54,089 bases of DNA from an uncultured Lachnospiraceae bacterium (GCA_910585075.1 CAJUED010000020.1:1-54089); one strand, 5' to 3'; shown: positions 18,137 through 27,593, counted from the stretch's first letter. Notes: generated by a model from the sequence alone, not told the origin. Numbers and translations are program-made.

Positions 18137-18165
18137 TTGCAAACCTTATCCGGCTTCTTTATAAT
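18137..18165 (+). promoter_or_regulatory. sigma-A promoter for the RpiR-type gene
   Basis: TTGCAA, a 17-bp spacer and TATAAT lie 115 bp upstream of the ATG at 18281. A hairpin ACTTTTTT/AAAAAAGT lies downstream at about 18182-18203. This divergent gap probably also controls the GH4 gene. Confidence 0.65.
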
Positions 18166-18280
18166 ATTCATTATAAAATAACTTTTTTGTCTTCAAAAAA
18201 GTAACCGGATTGACACTTTTCCGAATCTTTTATTTTCAGGAAATGCAATATCAAGTTGCAGAACAACAGGAGAAATTTAC

Positions 18281-19144
18281 ATGACATTAGCAAAACGTAT
18301 CCAAACCTGCACGGAACTCACACCCGCAGAACAGCAATTGGCATCCTACATCCTATCCCATAAAGAAACGGTACTGCAGCTCTCCATCTCAGAGCTTGCA
18401 AAAGAAACATTCCTATCTCCCTCCAGCATTCACCGCTTCACCCACAAATTGGGATTAACAGGTTTTAAGGAATTAAAGATTGAACTCGCACAGCTTCTTT
18501 TGGAACCCCCTGCATCAGATATCAATGTGAATTTTCCATTTACAAAAGAAGACTCCCTCCAACATATGTCGAAACAGCTGCTGGAACTTTATGAAATTAC
18601 CCTGTCAGATACTCTGTCCTATGTAAACCACTCCCACTGCCAGAAAGTCGCCATGCTTCTGTCAAAAGCTGATACGATTGATATATATACCCATGCACAC
18701 AATGCTTATCCGGCCGGAGTTTTCTCCGACCGGATGCTGGCGATTGGTAAAAAAGTACGCTGCCCCCATAGTTTCTACGAACAGCGCGCTGTTGCTTTAT
18801 CTTCTAATCCTTCCCATGCCGCTATCGTCATTTCCTATTCCGGTAAAGCCTCCTTTATTCCGGCGGTTCTAAAAATATTACGGAAAAAAAGAATTCCTGT
18901 TGTACTGATCTCAAAACCTGACGCTCGAAAGGACTTTCCTCAAATCAGATATCACCTTTCCATCAGTAATCAGGAACATCTGCAAAACCGCATTTCACAG
19001 TTTTCCTCTCACATCTCTCTCCAGTATCTCCTGGATCTGCTCTACTGTTTTATTTTCAAATTAAATTATGACGATAATCTGCGTATATTGAATGAATCCA
19101 TTTATCTTCTGGATGATCGGCAATTGGATTCCGACAATAAATAA
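18281..19144 (+). CDS. RpiR family transcriptional regulator (HTH + SIS)
   Basis: A 287-aa sugar-phosphate-responsive regulator. Residues about 1-75 are the RpiR helix-turn-helix (LTPAEQQLASYILSHKE, SISELAKETFLSPSSIHRFTHKLG). About 110-250 is the SIS phosphosugar-binding domain (ADTIDIYTHAHN, AAIVISYSGKASFI, IPVVLISK). AGGAG is about nine bases before the ATG. Divergent placement suggests it controls the GH4 gene in response to its 6-phospho sugar; whether it also controls the GH79 gene 209 bp downstream on its own strand is unclear. Confidence 0.92.
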   Translation: MTLAKRIQTCTELTPAEQQLASYILSHKETVLQLSISELAKETFLSPSSIHRFTHKLGLTGFKELKIELAQLLLEPPASDINVNFPFTKEDSLQHMSKQLLELYEITLSDTLSYVNHSHCQKVAMLLSKADTIDIYTHAHNAYPAGVFSDRMLAIGKKVRCPHSFYEQRAVALSSNPSHAAIVISYSGKASFIPAVLKILRKKRIPVVLISKPDARKDFPQIRYHLSISNQEHLQNRISQFSSHISLQYLLDLLYCFIFKLNYDDNLRILNESIYLLDDRQLDSDNK

Positions 19145-19245
19145 TTTAAATTCTATCATCGGATATAATATATCATTATTATGCCAAGGTGTCTTTGCGG
19201 TAATTTACACATTTTATATTATGCTTTCATACCTCTTACAACACC

Positions 19246-19274
19246 TTGCTTTTCTTCCACAGACAGCGTAAAAT
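19246..19274 (+). promoter_or_regulatory. candidate promoter of the GH79-like gene
   Basis: TTGCTT, a 17-bp spacer and TAAAAT lie 80 bp upstream of the ATG at 19354. Moderate match only. Confidence 0.45.
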
Positions 19275-19353
19275 ATATCAATATAAGGCATTTCCCGGCC
19301 TGTATGTGAAACGGAATAACATAAAAATACAAACATAAAAGGAGGTAAAAGTT

Positions 19354-20886
19354 ATGGCAGAAACTATCAGATTAAACCCTGATGCATTAACACCCTTACG
19401 TGAAGTGAACCCGCGGCTGATGTCCTACAATGTGGAATTTGCGGAGGTCACCGGAGGAACCTTCTGGAAGGCCTATACGCCGGAGCAGGTTGCCGGCAGA
19501 GAAGAATTCCATGTGGAGCCTTCTTCCGAAGGAATTGCCGCTATGTACAAAGATTTGATGCAGGTTTATCCACCGATTGATTTGTACAATGAAAAGCTGC
19601 GCAGCCTTGCAAAGGAATTGGGGCCTGTCTGGGTCCGGGTTTCAGGCACATGGGCCACAAAGACCTATTATGATTTCGACGGCTCCACAAACGGAAAGGT
19701 TCCGGAAGGGTATTTAAATGTCCTCACGAAAGAACAGTGGATTGGCGTTCTTGATTTTGTAAAGGCAATCGGCGCTAAGCTCATTGTTTCGGTGGCCAAC
19801 TGTCCGGGCCTGCACTCTGCGGAGGAGCCCTGGCATCCCGGGGAAGCGGAAAAGCTCTTTTCCCTGAGCAAAGAATACGGCGTGCCCATTGATGCCGCAG
19901 AATTTACAAATGAGCCCAATATGATGGAAGATACCGGATTTCCAAAAGGCTATACTCCGGCACATTACCGCCGGGATCAGGATTTATTCTTCAAATGGCT
20001 CCGTGAAAATTATCCGGACTGCATCTGCGTAGGGCCCAGCACCACCGGAGGAGACAATATTTCATTTGGAAAAGGCGGCTCTGATGCAAAGGGCGGCGGC
20101 ATTGAACAGATTGCCTCCAACGTCTGCGACTGTGCGGATCTTTTAGATGGAACCACAGAGCCTTTGGATGTGTTCAGTTACCATTACTATAACGGCGTGT
20201 CCGAACGACTCGCATCCGTAATGCCAAACGCTCACTGGCTTGCAAAAGACGCCGTAACGGAAGCTTATCTGGATACGGCCATGAAATTCACACGCACTTA
20301 TCTGCCTCTGCGGGATAAATATTGTCCCGGCGCAGAGATTTGGGTGACTGAATCCGGAGACGCCGGGGGCGGCGGAGATACCTGGGCTTCCACCTATCTG
20401 GATGTATTTCGGACCTTAAACGAGCTGGGCGGATTTGCGGCCCTTACAAATGGCGTAATCTTCCACAACACTCTGGCATCCTCCGATTATGGTTTCCTTG
20501 CAAGAGAGGTGTTTGACCCTCGTCCCAACTATTTTGCGGTACTTTTGTGGAACCGCCTGATGGGCAGCCTGGTATATGACGCCAAAGAGCCTGTCCGGGA
20601 AGGCGCCCATGTATATGTACATTCCAGAAAGGATGGAAAAGAAGGAGCCGTTTACCTTATCATCAACAATTCCCTGACGGAAAGCACAAAGGTTGAGCTG
20701 CCAAAAGATGCCCAGCGCTACACCCTGGCCGGAGAAAAGGGGAATGTCCGGGCCACTGTCATGACCTTAAATGATAAGCCCCTTGTTTTAGGTGAAAATA
20801 ACGTACTGCCGGAAATGACGCCTGTTGCTCAGGGGGCCGGTACCCTGGAGCTGGCTCCGGGAACCTGCACTTTCCTGGTGGTATAA
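19354..20886 (+). CDS. intracellular GH79-like glycoside hydrolase (heparanase/beta-glucuronidase family)
   Basis: A clan GH-A type retaining glycosidase. The acid/base sits in EFTNEPNMM (E187) and the nucleophile in IWVTESGDAGGGG (E333), a spacing and motif style like heparanase GNEPN and GETSSAYGGG. The segment REVFDPRPNYFAVLLWNRLMG matches the heparanase family DPxPDYWLSLL stretch, followed by a C-terminal beta domain (about 400-510). There is no signal peptide, so it acts on imported oligosaccharides, plausibly uronic-acid-containing ones. AGGAGG is nine bases before the ATG. Its own promoter and terminator make it monocistronic. The exact substrate is not determinable. Confidence 0.75.
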   Translation: MAETIRLNPDALTPLREVNPRLMSYNVEFAEVTGGTFWKAYTPEQVAGREEFHVEPSSEGIAAMYKDLMQVYPPIDLYNEKLRSLAKELGPVWVRVSGTWATKTYYDFDGSTNGKVPEGYLNVLTKEQWIGVLDFVKAIGAKLIVSVANCPGLHSAEEPWHPGEAEKLFSLSKEYGVPIDAAEFTNEPNMMEDTGFPKGYTPAHYRRDQDLFFKWLRENYPDCICVGPSTTGGDNISFGKGGSDAKGGGIEQIASNVCDCADLLDGTTEPLDVFSYHYYNGVSERLASVMPNAHWLAKDAVTEAYLDTAMKFTRTYLPLRDKYCPGAEIWVTESGDAGGGGDTWASTYLDVFRTLNELGGFAALTNGVIFHNTLASSDYGFLAREVFDPRPNYFAVLLWNRLMGSLVYDAKEPVREGAHVYVHSRKDGKEGAVYLIINNSLTESTKVELPKDAQRYTLAGEKGNVRATVMTLNDKPLVLGENNVLPEMTPVAQGAGTLELAPGTCTFLVV

Positions 20887-20916
20887 CATGACTCCCTTTG
20901 GGGTGTCTTAAACAGA

Positions 20917-20970
20917 TGTGGGGCCGCTGCAAGCAGATAAATTATCTGTAGCAGCAGCCCCACATTTTGT
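20917..20970 (+). terminator. intrinsic terminator of the GH79-like gene
   Basis: TGTGGGGC-GCTGC pairs with GCAGC-GCCCCACA (13 bp with one mismatch on each side), enclosing a second AGATAA/TTATCT stem, then TTTTG. It starts 31 bp after the stop codon. Confidence 0.85.
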
Positions 20971-21142
20971 CATTCCATTATCCGCCAGTCAAAACATTGA
21001 TAATCTGTATTCCATCATATATTAAATCAATTACTTGTTCCCATTTCGGAACATTTCTGTGTTTTTTGGCTTTTTGTTCCCAAATCGCCCCTTTACTGTA
21101 AGCATGACCTTGACTATCACTCGTGGGAATTAATCCAAAATC

Positions 21143-23944
21143 TCACATAATCTGTTTCCAGCTGTAATATCCCGTCATATAAATCATCATCACCATGGCG
21201 GACGCTATCAAAACAGGAGTCTTCCACCTATCTCTCCTGGCAAGAACCTCTCCTCCCAACATAAACAAAGGCAGGGCGCTTAAGGTATACCGCCCGGCAC
21301 TGATCAGCCATGTGGAGGAATAGGTCAGCAGGAAAAAGGCAATCAGGTAAACCAGATACATGGGGCGTATTTTTCTGCACACCCCATACACAATTTCAAT
21401 CAGATACACTGCAAACAGCAAAAGCTCCGGCACCCATAAGCTCATGCCTGTGGAGGTATACCATCCTCCCACTGCGTTATCTCTGACATATCCGATTGTT
21501 TCCCATATGGGGCAAAGCCCGTTTCCCCAATGGTTCTTCTGGTAGTACATAAACCTGAGTAAATCCCCTTCCACCACGTAATTGATCAGCAGATAAACCC
21601 AGAATCCAAAAAGCATCAATGCACAGATACATCCCGGTCCGATTACCCTTCCGAAAAACTCCTTCCATTTTCCTTTTCTGATAAGGGAAATTCCTCTTTC
21701 CGCATAGAAGATTTCCACCAAAACCGCAAAGGCCAGCAAAAGCCCCTGCACCTTTGTCATGCAGGCCAAAAACCCTAAAAACGCCACCATTCCCCAGCGA
21801 TGCTCCCGCAGATAATAGAAGAAGGCCGCCCCAACTGCAAAAAACAAAGACTCTGTTGCAATGGCGCCAAAGAAGAAGGAAAAGGGAAAAACGCTGAGCA
21901 GCGCCACCGCATTTTCCGCCGCCTTTTCTCCAAATTCCATCTTTACAATCCGGTAGAAAAAGACACAGCCAATGGCAAAGCACAGAACAGACAGGAAAAT
22001 ACCGCACAGCCTGATATCTGAAATCACCAGAGATACCGTCCGCATCAGCCATGGATACAGGGGATAAAACACAAGGAAAATGTGTTCCCCGTTTTCAATG
22101 GCACCCCCATATCCATTTTCCGCAATGTTGATGTAATGGGCGGAATCCCATCTTTTCCAGGCTTCCAGAAAGTCGGAAAAAGTGATACCGCCGGAAAAGT
22201 CGCCCAAAATCGCCATCATACAAACGGAGAGCACATACACAAAAACCCGGAATAAAATTGCCGTTATAAAAATTTTAATTTCTTTCCCGTATTTTTCCAT
22301 AACTTTCCATCCTTTTTTCTCCCATTCTCTCTGCCGCGCTATGACTGCCAGGACTTTCGCTCCACCTGCCGCTAAAAGTATAAGTATGGGCACATAGTTG
22401 GTAATATATCTGGGGCTTACCTCCCAGTTCATGAGAAAAAGAATCAGTCCGCACAGAGCCATGGGCAGTGCGCAGGCGCGGTCTATCCAAAACTTTCCGC
22501 CTGTCTCAATGTTTGTTTCTGTATCTGCTTCTGTGTCTGCTTCTGTTTCCGATATCTGCCCCCTCTCCGCAAATGTCCCTGTTTTACCCTCCGTCACCGG
22601 CTTAGTTCTTATCTCTGTGTCTTCCCACCTTCCCTGCGCAGCGCTCACGTTTCCTCCTGTCATGCAGCCGCCAGCACACACATAAACCGCTGTCAGCAAC
22701 AGAACACCGTAAAGCATCAGGCAGCAAAAGCCATGATATAATGCATACTGATTCCCTTCGTACAAAAGAAAATCATGGAGCACTGTCCTGTTTTCAGGAG
22801 AGTCATCCAAAAAGTCGGAAAGCCCAAGGGTTCCATCCCCAAAGCATTTGGACAGCTTTACGGCATAAAGCTCCGCCATTCCCATAGCGCCTCTTTGGGA
22901 AATCCTTTTCCGAATCTCCTCCTTAATTGCCTGGTCCCTCTCCTCCGGTTCCGGAAAAGAACGGGTAAACTCATAGTCCCCCGGATTATACCCGCCTTCC
23001 CCTGCAAGCCCCATCATCACCCAATGGCTGTAAGGTGTATTTTTTATCCTGGCAAGCTCCGAGTCAAGGTGATATGTATAAAAATACCAGTGAGACAAAA
23101 AGGAGGCGGCGGCACAGATTACTGCCACCCAGACAAAGTATGCGGCGGCTTTCTTCCACTTTTTTTGAAACAGAAAGGAAAAAAATATTGCAAGTGCCAT
23201 GATAAAAACCGTTGATTTCACGAAGCCGCCAAAGGCAACGGCAATTCCAGAAAGGATACACCAGCCCCAGAGCCTTCCGCCCCGCGCCTCCCCTATCTTC
23301 AGTGAAAGATAAAACAACAGCACAGGAAACACAATGGAAAGAGAATCTGTATAAAAGGCGTCCGTCATAAAAAGCAGCGGCGCCATACTCCCGGCCATCA
23401 CAAGGGCAATTACCCCGCAGCTGCTTCCCCACAGCTTTCGCGCCGACAAACTGATAAACAGATAAGTCAGCAAAAGCAATATTTCGTTTCCAACAGCCGC
23501 AATCATAAAATAATCGGATGTGAAAAGAGAACCTGCCCTCAAAAACAGATGCAGTAAAGACAGGCCCCCCAGATTGTTGGGAAACCAGTCATAATAATCA
23601 TAGTATCCCGCAAAGGTTCCTGTTTCCAGCCATTCTATGGCCCCTCCATAAATCCCATCCAGGTCAAAAGCCGGTATAAACCGCAACTCCTGTATTTTTG
23701 ACAGTTGAAAAGCCCCGACTACAACCAGAAAAGCAATCACAATATACGGATAATTTGCATCAAAAAAATACTCCCGCCTCTCCCCTGCATACATAAGCCG
23801 GATAAAAAGCATGCCAAAAAGCACAGCCGCTCCCCAAATGAGAGGCTGCTGCGAATGCATGACCACGCTGCCCAGCATAAACAGAACCGGAATCATACAT
23901 AAAATATGGCAAAATCTGACCAAATTTGTCCGAACTATCTTCAT
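21143..23944 (-). CDS. GT-C membrane protein: GT39/ArnT-like half fused to PIG-V-like mannosyltransferase half
   Basis: A 933-aa polytopic protein made of two glycosyltransferase-like modules. Residues about 1-430 have the layout of GT39/ArnT proteins (first loop FDLDGIYGGAIEW, then many helices). About 440-480 is a soluble linker with Glu/Thr/Asp repeats (EADTEADTETN). The C-terminal half (about 560-930) carries the PIG-V hallmark WDSAHYINIAENGYGG, with FYPLYPWLMR and FFFGAIATESLFF. PIG-V proteins add mannose from dolichyl/polyprenyl phosphate. The ATG overlaps the upstream DUF6020 stop (ATGA type), so they are coupled. Substrate unknown; a role in surface glycan or glycoprotein assembly is inferred. 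Confidence 0.75.
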   Translation of the reverse strand: MKIVRTNLVRFCHILCMIPVLFMLGSVVMHSQQPLIWGAAVLFGMLFIRLMYAGERREYFFDANYPYIVIAFLVVVGAFQLSKIQELRFIPAFDLDGIYGGAIEWLETGTFAGYYDYYDWFPNNLGGLSLLHLFLRAGSLFTSDYFMIAAVGNEILLLLTYLFISLSARKLWGSSCGVIALVMAGSMAPLLFMTDAFYTDSLSIVFPVLLFYLSLKIGEARGGRLWGWCILSGIAVAFGGFVKSTVFIMALAIFFSFLFQKKWKKAAAYFVWVAVICAAASFLSHWYFYTYHLDSELARIKNTPYSHWVMMGLAGEGGYNPGDYEFTRSFPEPEERDQAIKEEIRKRISQRGAMGMAELYAVKLSKCFGDGTLGLSDFLDDSPENRTVLHDFLLYEGNQYALYHGFCCLMLYGVLLLTAVYVCAGGCMTGGNVSAAQGRWEDTEIRTKPVTEGKTGTFAERGQISETEADTEADTETNIETGGKFWIDRACALPMALCGLILFLMNWEVSPRYITNYVPILILLAAGGAKVLAVIARQREWEKKGWKVMEKYGKEIKIFITAILFRVFVYVLSVCMMAILGDFSGGITFSDFLEAWKRWDSAHYINIAENGYGGAIENGEHIFLVFYPLYPWLMRTVSLVISDIRLCGIFLSVLCFAIGCVFFYRIVKMEFGEKAAENAVALLSVFPFSFFFGAIATESLFFAVGAAFFYYLREHRWGMVAFLGFLACMTKVQGLLLAFAVLVEIFYAERGISLIRKGKWKEFFGRVIGPGCICALMLFGFWVYLLINYVVEGDLLRFMYYQKNHWGNGLCPIWETIGYVRDNAVGGWYTSTGMSLWVPELLLFAVYLIEIVYGVCRKIRPMYLVYLIAFFLLTYSSTWLISAGRYTLSALPLFMLGGEVLARRDRWKTPVLIASAMVMMIYMTGYYSWKQIM

Positions 23945-25788
23945 TGCATTCTTCCAACCGAAGCTTCATACATTTTTGTAAATCTAAACGCCACTGCTCC
24001 TCTTTGCCGCAGTATAATCCGGGGCATATTCGAAAATTCATTCCCGCCATCCTGCTTCCCCCCTATTCCCAGCGCCAGCCACAGAGGATAGGTCAAAAGC
24101 AGCGGCTCCACATACCGGAAACTGCTGACCGGCCCCAGCAAATAGGTCAGCCAAAGCAAAACACTCAGCGTAACAACCGCCAAAGCTTCTTTCCTTTTCC
24201 TGATTCCAAACCAAAGCCCAAAAAAGAGTAACACCCAGATTGGCACGCCGATTGCATACAATTGCCTGAATAACGGCAGATGCATCCATGCCGCCTGGTT
24301 TTCAGAAACCCTCTCATACCACCGGTACACCCCGGGCAGCCATCCTTTCCTCTCCACCGGATAGTCCTGGCTATAATTATCCGTCTCAATATACTCTCGT
24401 ACAGACTCCATCTCAGGATACCAGTAGGGCAAATTTAAGGCCAGAAATGCTTCTATGTAAATATCAGGATATTTAAGAAACAGCTGCCCCCACAGACGTA
24501 TAAATTCCCCCGGATTTTCCCGGAATGCATTTTCATTAAAATCCGACTTGACAGGGTCCGCAAAGAATCTGTCATACTGTTCTATGCTGGGTATGTATTT
24601 TATCAGCAACTCCTTTTCCCTGGCATCTAACTCCTTTTCCTTAATTTTTCCTGTCCTGGTTTCCTTTATTTCAAATTTTTTAATCTCAATTTTTCCCGAT
24701 TCAGTTCCCGCTTCCCCAATATCTTCTTCGTTGTTTCCATTAATACGCTTCCTATTTTCTTCCGCCTCTGTCTTGTCGCTGTGATAAACCGCCGCCATCT
24801 GACTTAATGGCACGGGGAGCATTTCCTTCACACTGCCCTTTGCCACGCCCACTCCCGGATACACCACCTTCGTGATGACAAAAAACAAGAAAACAGCAGC
24901 AAGCAAACCTTTACAACGGAATACGGATACCCGGAAGCACAGACACAGCAAACATATAAAGACAATTGCCACATAAATCATGTTGTTGCGAAACAGACAA
25001 CACAGGAGCAGCAAAACGGCTGTCTTAATTTCCAACCCTATCGAAATCGAAGGCTCTGTTCTTTTACCACAGACAGTCTCCAGAAAATCAACCAGCGATA
25101 TGCACAGCAATAAAAACAGCCCGGAAAACAACACATCCTTCGTCAAAATTAGTGAAAAAATATGAAACACAGGATTAAGCCCGTAGTAAATCCATGCAAT
25201 CTTTCCCATAACTCCCGGCAGATTTCTTCTTGAAATCCATACACAGACATAGGCATAAACCGCAACCATAATAAGAAGCTGGCCGGAAGTGTACAGTGTA
25301 ATGCCAATCTGTCTCACGCCCAGCCATTCGTCCATATGGGCGAAGATACTCCATATAAATGTATGTAGAAAAGGATGATGATTATCAAAGCCAATGATTC
25401 CCAAAGCCTCCAGCGTTATGTACCAAGAATCATAACTCATACAACCGGGAAAATAGGTGATAAAACAGGGCAGATAGCATATCAGCATCCCTGCGTACGC
25501 CACAGGAAAACGTAGCTTTTTACGCCCTGACGTCTTATATTTTCCGCCCATCCATCCTAAAAACGCAAATGCAAGGGCTGCCATACCTCCTGCTCCCAGA
25601 AAAGCCGTCAGAAAACTGATACCATATCCTCCACCCCATATTTCCGTTCCTTCAAAAACCTCCTGCCCGCCGCTTTCCAAAATCCTTCTGCCTAAAATCT
25701 TAAAAGTTCCAAAAAGCAGCCCATAAAGAATACCCGCCCTTCGATATTTTCCCCGCACACATATCATTGCAACTATAAAGCATATCAA
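23941..25788 (-). CDS. DUF6020-like membrane protein, start region possibly frameshifted
   Basis: A 615-aa protein with about twelve hydrophobic segments. Features include YFPGCMSYDSWY and NHHPFLHTFIW in the first large loop, a charged soluble insert at about 345-400, and SSFRYVEPLLLTYPLWL near the end. These fit a family of uncharacterised GT-C-like proteins in Clostridia. The frame can only start at TTG (25788) and no ribosome binding site precedes it. Immediately upstream is a run of seven T; with one T more or fewer it would join an ATG at 25811 (MGLGKMVFF...) or 25822 (MEKWAWERWSF...), giving a normal N-terminus. Either translation starts at TTG or the gene is off in this phase. Confidence 0.65.
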   Translation of the reverse strand: MICFIVAMICVRGKYRRAGILYGLLFGTFKILGRRILESGGQEVFEGTEIWGGGYGISFLTAFLGAGGMAALAFAFLGWMGGKYKTSGRKKLRFPVAYAGMLICYLPCFITYFPGCMSYDSWYITLEALGIIGFDNHHPFLHTFIWSIFAHMDEWLGVRQIGITLYTSGQLLIMVAVYAYVCVWISRRNLPGVMGKIAWIYYGLNPVFHIFSLILTKDVLFSGLFLLLCISLVDFLETVCGKRTEPSISIGLEIKTAVLLLLCCLFRNNMIYVAIVFICLLCLCFRVSVFRCKGLLAAVFLFFVITKVVYPGVGVAKGSVKEMLPVPLSQMAAVYHSDKTEAEENRKRINGNNEEDIGEAGTESGKIEIKKFEIKETRTGKIKEKELDAREKELLIKYIPSIEQYDRFFADPVKSDFNENAFRENPGEFIRLWGQLFLKYPDIYIEAFLALNLPYWYPEMESVREYIETDNYSQDYPVERKGWLPGVYRWYERVSENQAAWMHLPLFRQLYAIGVPIWVLLFFGLWFGIRKRKEALAVVTLSVLLWLTYLLGPVSSFRYVEPLLLTYPLWLALGIGGKQDGGNEFSNMPRIILRQRGAVAFRFTKMYEASVGRMQ

Positions 25789-25871
25789 AAAAAGACCATC
25801 TTTCCCAAGCCCATTTTTCCATTCCTGTCATTTATATTGTCCAAACTGTCATCCAGGTTCAAACTGTTATT

Positions 25872-25900
25872 ATTCTATGTCATTCCCTTGAAAAAGACAA
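25872..25900 (-). promoter_or_regulatory. promoter-like block shared with the CDF gene
   Basis: On the minus strand TTGTCT, 17 bp and TAGAAT, with a spacer ending GGGAATGACA, then ATAATAACA. The same arrangement occurs at 28933-28961. The CATAGAATA core also fits a CATAnnnTA pattern of sporulation sigma factors. Confidence 0.5.
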
Positions 25901-25940
25901 TACTTGAAACAACCAATCGTCCTCCGTTACTTCTGCTGCC

Positions 25941-26471
25941 TTACCCTTCTGCAATTGATACACTATAATCAGGATACTCCTTTCTCCATTCCTGCAAATC
26001 CATAATTTCAAACCCGGTAATTACTTCTCTTTTAATCTCTCCCTCCTGCTTATACTTAAACGGCAGCAAAGACATCATTTTTTCTTTCAAACGCTTCTTT
26101 AATACACTATCAATTAAAGGTGTCGTTTCTATCAGAAGAACATATTTAACTTTCTTGTCGCTTACATTTCTGCCTGCAGCCCACACAAGAAACATTGTCC
26201 CATAGAATTTTTTTGCAATTATCTTCCAAAATTTCTCATTATTACTTTGAACCTTTTGATATAATGCTTCGGGATTTTCCGTTCCCGGAACACACGCATT
26301 TTTATATTCCATAAGAACAATTTGATTATCTTCTTCAATTACAAAGTCGACATCCGAAAGAAATTCCCCATACATATTTGCCAGTACATGAGGTTCAAAT
26401 ACACTTTGTGCTTTCGTAAAATCGAATTGCGATTTTCCATTTTCATCTATATAAATTTTTCTTTTGTCCAA
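25941..26471 (-). CDS. predicted PD-(D/E)xK nuclease-like protein partnered with an ATPase
   Basis: A 176-aa protein not assignable to a named family. Residues 40-59 contain D42, then twelve residues, then E55-Y-K57 at the end of a hydrophobic strand (QIVLMEYKNA), the core of PD-(D/E)xK nucleases. Acidic residues at E26 and E36 could complete the site. A second strand, TMFLVWAAG, follows. The start is TTG with AGAGGT six bases upstream; a later ATG would cut off the motif. It begins 12 bp after the ATPase stop, so the two form one transcript. The context suggests a two-component ATPase-nuclease module; antiphage activity is inference. Confidence 0.6.
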   Translation of the reverse strand: MDKRKIYIDENGKSQFDFTKAQSVFEPHVLANMYGEFLSDVDFVIEEDNQIVLMEYKNACVPGTENPEALYQKVQSNNEKFWKIIAKKFYGTMFLVWAAGRNVSDKKVKYVLLIETTPLIDSVLKKRLKEKMMSLLPFKYKQEGEIKREVITGFEIMDLQEWRKEYPDYSVSIAEG

Positions 26472-26483
26472 ATTGTTACCTCT

Positions 26484-27593
26484 CTATTCTCCAACACTTT
26501 TTCGCATAGCTTCGTCAAGAAGCCGTTCATCAGCATCCATCATTTTATTTTGTGACAATTCACTCAAGTACATTGCCGAATGATTACAAATTCCCATCGC
26601 CGCATCATCTTTCCCCATCCACTCAACTCCATCTGATATCTCCGCCCCAGCTTTAAACAGGTTGTGATACAAAACCTGCCGTTCATCATTTCTCCTGATC
26701 TCAAAATACTTTGCTAAATTATAACTGTGTGTTGCTATAAATATCTGAACACCTGCTTTTTGAAGTTCAAACAGAATATCTACAACCAATGGAAATAACT
26801 CCGGATTCAAATTTGCCTCCGGTTCATCCCAAAGCAAAATTGTTCCTTTTTCCAAAAGGCCGTTACGAATCAGTTTCCATAATAAACCAAGCTTTCGTAG
26901 TCCTTCCGCTTCCAGTGAAAAATTAATCTTTGCTCCGTTCCTTTTTCGTACGAAAAATTTCCCATCCTCCATTATGACCGTCCCACCAATCGCATTACTG
27001 ATGCGTTCTAATATGGCTTCCATATAATCCGGTATCTTTTTGGCCTCCGGCAAAGAGGCATTTACAACGATATCCACCTGTGTACCGTCAAATGGCAAAT
27101 GATATTTTTCATTCAATGCAAGAAATCCGTCCGAGTGGGATAACATCTCTGTTGTCGGTATGAATATGGAAGAAATATCTAATCCCAGCCATTCATCAAA
27201 ATTCAATATACCTGCAGGGCATAAACCATATCTAACCTTATGTGCCCCATCGCTTACTTCAAAATAGGATTGTGCGTCTGATTTTTCCCTGTTTTTCAGC
27301 AAATCCATATCTACCAGCGAATCCGCAAAGAAATCTGCAAATCTCTTGGTTTTTCCCGAATGTGTCCGCTTAATGGACCATTGCGTCGCTGCATAAATCA
27401 TCTTCAACAAGGAGGTTTTTCCCATGCCGTTTTCACCCATTATAATATTTATTCCATCACAAAAGTCCAGATGAAATGTTTCCCATAATGCTCCCACTTT
27501 TCTTAATTTTTCTCCTCGCATATTTGAATGATTAGCTTTCCATTGTGCTTGAAATGCCATCACATTCATAACCTCTATTGATTGAATTGCCAT
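26484..27593 (-). CDS. ABC/OLD-type AAA ATPase of a two-gene module
   Basis: A 369-aa P-loop ATPase of the AAA_15/AAA_21 (OLD/RecF-like) group. Walker A GENGMGKT spans residues 53-60, a signature-like SLEAEGLRKLGLLW precedes Walker B TILLWDEPEANLNP (near 260), and the switch His is in IATHSYNLAKYF. No TOPRIM or HNH domain follows in the same chain; the nuclease-like partner is the next gene. AGGAGG is ten bases before the ATG at 27593. Proteins of this kind act as sensors in defence systems such as Septu and PARIS, which differ in their nuclease partner. Local sequence is somewhat AT-richer than the genes on either side. Confidence 0.8.
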   Translation of the reverse strand: MAIQSIEVMNVMAFQAQWKANHSNMRGEKLRKVGALWETFHLDFCDGINIIMGENGMGKTSLLKMIYAATQWSIKRTHSGKTKRFADFFADSLVDMDLLKNREKSDAQSYFEVSDGAHKVRYGLCPAGILNFDEWLGLDISSIFIPTTEMLSHSDGFLALNEKYHLPFDGTQVDIVVNASLPEAKKIPDYMEAILERISNAIGGTVIMEDGKFFVRKRNGAKINFSLEAEGLRKLGLLWKLIRNGLLEKGTILLWDEPEANLNPELFPLVVDILFELQKAGVQIFIATHSYNLAKYFEIRRNDERQVLYHNLFKAGAEISDGVEWMGKDDAAMGICNHSAMYLSELSQNKMMDADERLLDEAMRKSVGE

